Below are positions 6,623 through 11,159 of a DNA stretch of 11,159 nucleotides, piece by piece. Source of the DNA: Paracoccaceae bacterium (lineage in GTDB: Bacteria > Pseudomonadota > Alphaproteobacteria > Rhodobacterales > Rhodobacteraceae); the NCBI GenBank assembly GCA_011523445.1, contig WTGT01000164.1:1-11159 (forward strand). Reading direction: 5' to 3'. Below the pieces are notes generated by a model, which saw only the letters and a program-made list of their open reading frames with translations, was not told where the DNA came from and ran no database searches. Each line of letters starts with the position of its first letter. Position 1 is the first letter of the stretch. A program made the position numbers and the translations under genes.

Positions 6623-7480
6623 TTACATTTGCCTTGCAATTCTTGGGTCGAGGGCATCTCGGAGTCCATCACCGACAAGTTGGAGACTGAGTACTGAAAA
6701 TGAGATCGCCAAACCCGGGAATAAAATCAAATAGGGTGCTTGATCTATGTATTGACGTCCTTCGTTGATCATAATTCCCCAAGTAGGAGTTGAGGGATCA
6801 ACTCCTACGCCAAGAAAAGAGAGTCCTGCCTCGGCAAGCATGGCATAGACAAATATGAATGTGGCTTGCACAATGATGGGGGACAGGATATTCAAAAGTA
6901 CATGCCTTGTAAGCACATATACGGTAGAAGAGCCTAGCGAACGGGCGGCTTCAACATATGGGAGTTCTCGAATAACAAGAGTTGAAGCTCGTACTATGCG
7001 GGCAATTCGAGGAGTATAAACAATCGATAGGGCTATGATGACATTAATCATCGAGCCACCCAGAATTGCTACCAGGGAAATTGCCAGCAATATATCGGGG
7101 AAGGCCATCATCGCATCAATTATTCTGGAAATGAGTCCATCGAGATTTCTAAAAAAACCGGCCATCAAACCGATAAGAACTCCGAGGATGGAAGAGGATA
7201 AAGCAACACCAGCTCCTATCATTAATGATACTCGGCCAGCATAAAGAAGCCTTGACAAGACATCCCGACCAAATGCATCAGACCCAAGAAAAAAACTGTC
7301 TCCGGGTGGAGTCAACCGTTGTCTTACTGACATCAGATATGGATCTGTTGGTGCAATAATTGGTGCCAAGAATACCAGGATAAGAACAAGCACAAAAAAA
7401 AGAAGAGCCAAGGCTGACGAGCGGCGTTCCAGTACAAGTGAAAACACCTTCCGTTCAGCATATAATCCCTGTCCCTCCAT
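6623..7480 (-). CDS. Peptide-type ABC transporter permease (OppC/DppC-like)
   Basis: A 285-residue inner-membrane permease. The N-terminal OppC leader helix covers about residues 22-42, followed by the periplasmic loop ending in HFLG-like FFLGSDAFGRDVLSRLLYAG (63-82), which is diagnostic for the C subunit. Further membrane segments are near 86-110, 128-155, 200-224 and 248-270. The cytoplasmic EAA loop that docks the ATPases starts at EAARSLG (177-183). The C-terminus GDGLRDALDPR is typical. The start codon shares one base with the permease B stop (TGATG); an AAAGGG lies about ten bases upstream. It is followed after one base by the amidohydrolase gene. Together with permease B it forms the translocation channel. 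Confidence 0.94.
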   Translation of the reverse strand: MEGQGLYAERKVFSLVLERRSSALALLFFVLVLILVFLAPIIAPTDPYLMSVRQRLTPPGDSFFLGSDAFGRDVLSRLLYAGRVSLMIGAGVALSSSILGVLIGLMAGFFRNLDGLISRIIDAMMAFPDILLAISLVAILGGSMINVIIALSIVYTPRIARIVRASTLVIRELPYVEAARSLGSSTVYVLTRHVLLNILSPIIVQATFIFVYAMLAEAGLSFLGVGVDPSTPTWGIMINEGRQYIDQAPYLILFPGLAISFSVLSLQLVGDGLRDALDPRIARQM

Positions 7481-8421
7481 CAGTATTGAACCCTTTTATC
7501 AACAAGTAGGTAAAGAAGATCGGTTACAAGATTTATAATGACATAAGTAACAGCAACTACAATCAATGTACCCTGTATAACAGGATAATCGCGCCTCAAA
7601 ACAGCATTGACTACGAGATTACCCATCCCCGGGATATTAAAAACCCGCTCAGTCACTACTGCGCCTGATACAAGGAGTGCAAAAGTTAGGCCAATAACGG
7701 TAATTATTGGTATGCCTGCATTACGGAGTCCATGACGAAGTACGACTCGTGGTTCCCGCATACCTTTTGAGCGGGCTGTACGAATGTAATCCTCACTTAA
7801 AACATCCAGCATCGAGGCACGGGTAAATCTTAGTATTAGAGCAGAATTGACAACTCCAAGCACCAAAGCTGGAAGTACTAGGTACACCATACGGTCTATA
7901 AAAACCGTATCAGGGCCTCCATAACCTGAAGCAGGAAACCATCCATATTCTGTAGCAAGCCATCGTTGTGCCATAAGTCCAGTCCAAAAACTGGGTACTG
8001 AAGCTGCCAGCATCGCAATGGAAATGACTGATTGATCAAAAAAACTGCCGCGCCTATATGCGGCATAAATTCCGATTGGAACAGCAACAACAAGCGCTAT
8101 GATTAACGAGAATAATGAAAGGAAAACTGTGGGTTCGGCACGAGATTTAAGCACTTGAGTGACTGGCTGGTTAAAAAAGATGGACTGCCCAAGGTCTCCT
8201 TTTACCGCACTAACAATAAATGAAGCATACTGTATTACGATGGGTTGGTCCAAACCAAGTCGTGATCGTAATTCCTCGGCTTGTTCTGGAGTCGCATCCG
8301 GACCAAGCATCAAAGCTGCCGGATCACCTGGAGCAAGCCTTACAATAAAAAAGGCAATGGTCAGCACAATCAAGACTACCATACCCATACCGAAAAGGCG
8401 TCTGATAAGGTAATGCTTAAT
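7480..8421 (-). CDS. Peptide-type ABC transporter permease (OppB/DppB-like), probable ATT start
   Basis: An inner-membrane permease of 313 residues if begun at ATT 8421-8419, 302 if begun at the first ATG (8388). Family features are RLAPGDPA near the end of helix 1, the large periplasmic loop with GDLGQSIFFNQPV, the VPSFW motif, an EAA-type loop around DYIRTARSKG, ERVFNIPGMGNL, and a final helix ending LVDKRVQY. OppB/DppB proteins normally start with a charged segment such as M-x-x-Y-L-x-R-R-L before helix 1. Here that segment (KHYLIRRLFG) is encoded upstream of the first ATG, directly after an ATT codon. GGAG (8433-8430) lies exactly eight bases before that ATT, a TAG stop precedes it in frame, and neither nearby ATG has an SD. 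The ATT start is therefore favoured; a one-base sequence error (ATG read as ATT) is the alternative. Confidence 0.92.
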   Translation of the reverse strand: MKHYLIRRLFGMGMVVLIVLTIAFFIVRLAPGDPAALMLGPDATPEQAEELRSRLGLDQPIVIQYASFIVSAVKGDLGQSIFFNQPVTQVLKSRAEPTVFLSLFSLIIALVVAVPIGIYAAYRRGSFFDQSVISIAMLAASVPSFWTGLMAQRWLATEYGWFPASGYGGPDTVFIDRMVYLVLPALVLGVVNSALILRFTRASMLDVLSEDYIRTARSKGMREPRVVLRHGLRNAGIPIITVIGLTFALLVSGAVVTERVFNIPGMGNLVVNAVLRRDYPVIQGTLIVVAVTYVIINLVTDLLYLLVDKRVQY

Positions 8422-8448
8422 CTAAAGTACTCCGTATTGGATTTTTTT

Positions 8449-8476
8449 TGGGCGGCCACCAGTTGACAGCCGCCCA
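8449..8476 (-). other. GC-rich intercistronic hairpin between binding-protein and permease genes
   Basis: TGGGCGGC and GCCGCCCA form a perfect 8-bp stem in the 68-base gap after the binding-protein gene. In the - strand transcript four more inner pairs are possible (three G-U wobbles and one C-G), closing on a four-base AACU loop. On the opposite strand those wobbles become A-C mismatches, so the structure is best formed in the operon's own RNA. It is followed by eight A, not U, so it is not an intrinsic terminator for the operon. Such elements can protect the 3' end of the binding-protein message and give it excess expression over the membrane parts. Confidence 0.6.
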
Positions 8477-8489
8477 GTTTTGAATACAG

Positions 8490-10016
8490 CTATTTAACTG
8501 ATGCATTCCAGAAGAATGGCCATGGATTAGCTGGTACACCTTCCAAACCTTTACGTTGACCCATCAATGCATTAAATCCACCAATCTTTATAAACCCAAC
8601 ATCTTCAAAGTTCAATCTTTGCAATTCAGAAAAAAGCATTTGACGCTTTGCTAGATCTGTCTCGGACGTGAATTGAGCAAGGATAGCCTCTTTCTCTGCG
8701 TTCCCCCAACCTGTACGGGCTGTAACAGACCAGAGGCTGGTCAGAGCTGGTTCTGGTAGATATGGTGAGTGCGTGATGTAGACGTCCCACAAAGCAGGAT
8801 CATTGCGCCTCTGTCCAAGGGTTGCCCAGTCAACAACATCCATCTGAACAGTAAATCCTGAAGCCTCCAGGGCAACTTTAGCTACCTCCGCCATCTTGAA
8901 ATGAAATTCATACTGGCGAGATGTCAAAATCCGAAGGGGTGTGCCATCATAACCGGCCGCATCAAGATGCGAACGCGCTGTAGCTGGATCGTTCTGATTG
9001 TAATACTCAACACCAGCATCATTATTCCAAACCCAACCATCAGGAAATAGTGAAGCATCAACCAAAAAGAACTCTTCACTTCCTAATGCTGCGTAAAGCA
9101 TATCATCAATTGGAAGTGCTGCCTGTAGTGCAAGCCGCAGATTTTTATCGGTCAATAACCCTGCCTTGTGATTGATAGCCCAAATCGGCCAACCAAATGG
9201 TTTTAGCAGTACAGGCTCAGCAACATCACTATCCGCCACTCGCTCAAGTGACTCTGCTGGTAGGGCGTCTGCAAAATCGAATTGACCTGAAACCAGCCCC
9301 TCAACCCGTGTATTTGGATCTGCTACTGGAATAATACGGATTTCATCGGGAATTTGCTGTCGGGCACCAGCATGCCCATTAGAAGGTTCAGAACGACTGA
9401 CATAATCATCAAATCGTACAAGTTGCAAATATTGATCTGGCACATGTTCACCGATAGTGTAAGGTCCTGTACCAATGATGTTATCAATGGACTCAGAAAT
9501 TATTTCTTCAGGATAAATCACGGCCGCCGAGTTGGAAAATGCCAACAAGGATAAAAGCGGTGAGTATGGAGCATTCATTGTTATTGTTACTTCCAACGGT
9601 CCTGTGGCTTCAATTGAGGCAACGCGATCAGCAATTCCACGACCTCGCGGTGCGACCTCCAACCATCGGTTCAACGAGGCAACAACATCACCTGAGTCCA
9701 TATCCGAGCCATCGTGAAAAGTGATTCCATCCCGAATTTCTATTCGGTACTCAGTTCCACCATTTGAAATTTCGGGCAAATCGACTGCCAACAATGGGGC
9801 CACGTTCCATGAACTGTCAAATGTATACAAAGTTTCGACAAAGTGTTGTGTGACCTGACTCACGATATCTTTTGTTGAAATCATCGGATCGAAAGTGTCA
9901 GCCTCACCGATTAAAGCAACAGTAATTGTTGACTTCGTGAAAGCCGGGGACCACGGGATAGCAAGTAAAACCGACACTAAAAGTGCCTTTGTTGTAAAAC
10001 GGGCTAACTGTTTCAT
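8490..10016 (-). CDS. Periplasmic solute-binding protein of a peptide-type ABC transporter (SBP family 5)
   Basis: A 508-residue extracytoplasmic receptor that captures the substrate and hands it to the permeases. Residues 1-25 form a Sec signal peptide: KQLARFTTK, a hydrophobic core (11-20), and a likely cleavage after SPA at residue 25. There is no lipobox cysteine, so the mature protein is soluble in the periplasm. SBP_bac_5 features include EADTFDPM (38-45), the FHDGSDMDSGDVVASLNRW block (100-118), GTGPYTIGEH and a C-terminal NPWPFFWN. The start MKQLARF at 10016 is chosen because GGAGG lies five bases upstream; an ATG at 10028 would place that SD inside the coding sequence. It is the first gene of the operon, behind a near-consensus promoter. 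Family 5 proteins bind peptides, nickel, opines, sugars and other ligands, so the fold does not fix the substrate. Confidence 0.94.
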   Translation of the reverse strand: MKQLARFTTKALLVSVLLAIPWSPAFTKSTITVALIGEADTFDPMISTKDIVSQVTQHFVETLYTFDSSWNVAPLLAVDLPEISNGGTEYRIEIRDGITFHDGSDMDSGDVVASLNRWLEVAPRGRGIADRVASIEATGPLEVTITMNAPYSPLLSLLAFSNSAAVIYPEEIISESIDNIIGTGPYTIGEHVPDQYLQLVRFDDYVSRSEPSNGHAGARQQIPDEIRIIPVADPNTRVEGLVSGQFDFADALPAESLERVADSDVAEPVLLKPFGWPIWAINHKAGLLTDKNLRLALQAALPIDDMLYAALGSEEFFLVDASLFPDGWVWNNDAGVEYYNQNDPATARSHLDAAGYDGTPLRILTSRQYEFHFKMAEVAKVALEASGFTVQMDVVDWATLGQRRNDPALWDVYITHSPYLPEPALTSLWSVTARTGWGNAEKEAILAQFTSETDLAKRQMLFSELQRLNFEDVGFIKIGGFNALMGQRKGLEGVPANPWPFFWNASVK

Positions 10017-10057
10017 CAATACCTCCATTATAAAGTAATTAATATCTTAATAAGGGA

Positions 10058-10086
10058 AATATATCATTGATTTATTTTGCTGTCAA
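10058..10086 (-). promoter_or_regulatory. Strong sigma70 promoter of the transporter operon
   Basis: Read on the - strand, a perfect TTGACA (10086-10081) is followed after 17 bases by TATATT (10063-10058). Transcription should begin near 10051, leaving a leader of about 35 bases with the GGAGG site. This is the best promoter match in the window and would drive the seven genes down to 3050. Confidence 0.72.
10067..10086. promoter_or_regulatory. TTGA-N12-TCAA operator candidate at the transporter promoter
   Basis: TTGA (10067-10070) and TCAA (10083-10086) are separated by 12 bases, the same core and spacing as the inverted repeat at the dehydrogenase promoter. Compared from one base upstream (ATTGATT... 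to TCAA), 14 of 21 positions agree between the two sites. The element covers the -35 box and the spacer of the operon promoter, a position that would repress. It is a candidate site for the IclR protein encoded at 2244-3035. Confidence 0.4.
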
Positions 10087-10272
10087 CAAAAATTCATATA
10101 CCCATACCTACTTACTAATCGTACAAAAATCTCCCTAGATCAAAGGGCTTTCGATCTTAATTCTCTAGGATATGGTTCTGTACTGACAGTTTTTGAAACA
10201 AAACAATATCGAGGAGTGTAAAACCGATGTGCCCATAAATTTAAAGTTGAAAGGAAGAGATTTTTTGGTACC

Positions 10273-10349
10273 ATGATTTCTGCCCGGTGGGTTAATTTCT
10301 AGTTTAATGATTCTACACCAAATCAGTGTGGTTAATACTCTGCCGGGTC
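10273..10349 (+). promoter_or_regulatory. Potentially structured leader of the PLP-enzyme gene
   Basis: CCCGG (10283-10287) can pair with CCGGG (10343-10347), enclosing a hairpin of CUACAC (10313-10318) with GUGUGG (10326-10331) over a seven-base loop. A U-rich run (TCTTGTCTTTTAT) follows. A nine-codon reading frame, MISARWVNF and stop (10273-10302), overlaps the 5' arm. The arrangement resembles an attenuator, but the stems are short and the reading frame has only a distant SD, so the idea is weak. Confidence 0.25.
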
Positions 10350-10384
10350 TTGTCTTTTATCATATTTCATGGATAGGTTCCCAA

Positions 10385-11159
10385 ATGGCTCAACAAGACT
10401 TTGCATGGCATAAGAAATATAATCTCAAACCCTTGATTAATGTTTCAGGAACCATGACAAGCCTGGGAGCATCTATTGCTTCTACTCCAATCGTAAATGC
10501 AACAGCTGAAGCTATGAGTAATTTTGTTTCAATACATGAAGCGCAGTCTTTGGCAAGTACAGCAATTGAACATGCAACTGGTGCAGAAGCAGGATTTCTT
10601 ACTTCATCAGCTAGTGCTGGAATATCACTTTCAATTGCAGCTTGTATGACTGGAGTTGACCCAAGTCGGGTAGAAGCACTCCCGATTGATCCCGGACCAT
10701 GTAATGAAATTGTTATACAAGCTGGACACCTTTGTGGTTATGGTGCCCCAATAGAACAGGCCATAACTCTTACAGGAGCCAAGGTAAAGTCGGTTGGGCA
10801 ATCGACACTGTGTATGGATCATCAAATCAAAGGAGGCTTGATGTCGTCAACTGCCGCTGGACTATTTGTTGTTTCACATCATACTGTTCACTATGGTCAA
10901 TGCCCCCTTCAAAGGTTTATTCAATTGTGTCATGATTCAGGTGTTCCAGTAATTGTTGATGCGGCTTCAGAATACGACTTGCGGGGTTTTATTGAGGCTG
11001 GAGCTGACATTGTTGTTTACTCTGGCCATAAGTTTCTTGGGGGACCAACATCTGGAATAGTTGCTGGTAAGCGTGATCTTGTTCGTGCAGCATATCTTCA
11101 AAACATCGGTATTGGGAGAGGAATGAAAATCGGAAAGGAAAGCATATTCGGTACTATCG
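10385..11159 (+). CDS. SelA-like/DgaE-related PLP-dependent enzyme (partial, 3' end outside window)
   Basis: The first 258 codons of a fold-type I pyridoxal-phosphate enzyme; the frame is open to the window edge. It belongs to the group annotated as selenocysteine synthase-like, which includes D-glucosaminate-6-phosphate ammonia-lyase (DgaE). The N-terminus LKPLINVSGTMTSLGAS (14-30) is the group signature. GFLTSSASAGISLSIAAC (70-87) is the phosphate-binding region, Asp192 in VIVDAASEYDL should contact the pyridine nitrogen, and Lys216 in YSGHKFLGGPTSG is the Schiff-base lysine. No SelB, SelD or tRNA-Sec gene is in view, so a catabolic lyase, deaminase or aldolase-type role is likelier than selenocysteine synthesis. 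It starts at ATG 10385 with a weak AGG seven bases upstream and is divergent from the transporter operon. DgaE homologues are found next to COG3964 amidohydrolases in other bacteria, as I recall, which fits the present neighbourhood. Full-length relatives are usually about 370-400 residues. Confidence 0.85.
   Translation, partial: MAQQDFAWHKKYNLKPLINVSGTMTSLGASIASTPIVNATAEAMSNFVSIHEAQSLASTAIEHATGAEAGFLTSSASAGISLSIAACMTGVDPSRVEALPIDPGPCNEIVIQAGHLCGYGAPIEQAITLTGAKVKSVGQSTLCMDHQIKGGLMSSTAAGLFVVSHHTVHYGQCPLQRFIQLCHDSGVPVIVDAASEYDLRGFIEAGADIVVYSGHKFLGGPTSGIVAGKRDLVRAAYLQNIGIGRGMKIGKESIFGTI

Larger units (their letters stand above)
10017..10384. other. Divergent regulatory region between the transporter operon and the PLP enzyme
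   Basis: This 368-base stretch has no convincing protein gene. From left to right it holds the binding-protein SD, the operon promoter with its operator candidate, an imperfect palindrome (10134-10169) made of CCTAG/CTAGG outer arms and GATCAAAG/CTTTCGATC inner arms, a possible + strand promoter (TTGAAA 10193-10198, 18-base gap, TGTAAA 10217-10222), and a potentially folded leader before the PLP gene. A one-mismatch copy of the operator core (TTGA-N12-TCGA, 10193-10212) overlaps the possible + strand promoter. Confidence 0.5.

Noticed and set aside
6622..6678. Longer amidohydrolase starting inside the permease C gene
   Set aside because: The additional 19 residues are not part of the fold, and the start at 6621 fits the stop-start junction.
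10385..11159. True selenocysteine synthase (SelA)
   Set aside because: No selB, selD or tRNA-Sec nearby, it is linked to a catabolic importer operon, and the N-terminus and VDAASEYDL motif match the DgaE-like branch. The missing 3' part prevents a final decision.
1..11159. CRISPR arrays, insertion sequences, tRNA or rRNA genes, attachment sites
   Set aside because: No regularly spaced repeats, transposase-like frames, terminal inverted repeats or tRNA-like folds were seen on reading either strand.

Overview
The window looks like a piece of a Gram-negative chromosome, most likely from an alphaproteobacterium of moderate to low GC content. The clues are an IbpA-type small heat-shock gene with a ROSE-like RNA thermometer in its leader, a solute-binding protein with a Sec signal peptide and no lipobox (so a periplasmic protein), and a GabD-type dehydrogenase and IclR regulator of proteobacterial style. 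The species assignment is inference.

Layout. (1) Bases 1-592: the end of a ROSE-like thermometer leader, an Hsp20/IbpA gene on the + strand and a clear intrinsic terminator. (2) Bases 640-3035: a succinate-semialdehyde-type aldehyde dehydrogenase (- strand) divergent from an IclR-family regulator (+ strand), sharing a 128-bp promoter region with an 8-bp inverted repeat (TTGA-N12-TCAA core). (3) Bases 3050-10016: one tightly packed seven-gene operon on the - strand. Transcription order is periplasmic binding protein, permease B, permease C, a COG3964-type amidohydrolase, ATPase D, ATPase F and a RidA/YjgF-like protein. From permease B to the RidA gene every junction is an overlap or has a 1-nt gap (TGATG, TAA-G-ATG, TAATG, 8-nt overlap, ATGA). 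The operon starts from a near-consensus sigma70 promoter (TTGACA-N17-TATATT). (4) Bases 10017-10384: a 368-bp divergent regulatory region. (5) From 10385 to the window edge: the 5' part of a SelA-like (DgaE-related) pyridoxal-phosphate enzyme on the + strand, cut off by the window.

How the genes may work together (inference). A peptide-family ABC importer brings in an acylated or amide/ester amino compound. The amidohydrolase, embedded between the permease and ATPase genes, removes the acyl group or opens a ring. The SelA-like PLP enzyme eliminates or deaminates the product. RidA hydrolyses the resulting enamine/imine. The semialdehyde dehydrogenase oxidises a downstream aldehyde into central metabolism. 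The IclR protein probably controls the set: the TTGA-N12-TCAA element seen at the dehydrogenase promoter is present with the same spacing at the transporter promoter, and a one-mismatch version lies upstream of the PLP enzyme. The substrate cannot be read from the sequence.

Several start sites differ from the longest open frame and were reset using Shine-Dalgarno position and family N-termini: Hsp20 (62), binding protein (10016), amidohydrolase (6621) and ATPase F (4485). Permease B appears to start at an ATT codon (8421).
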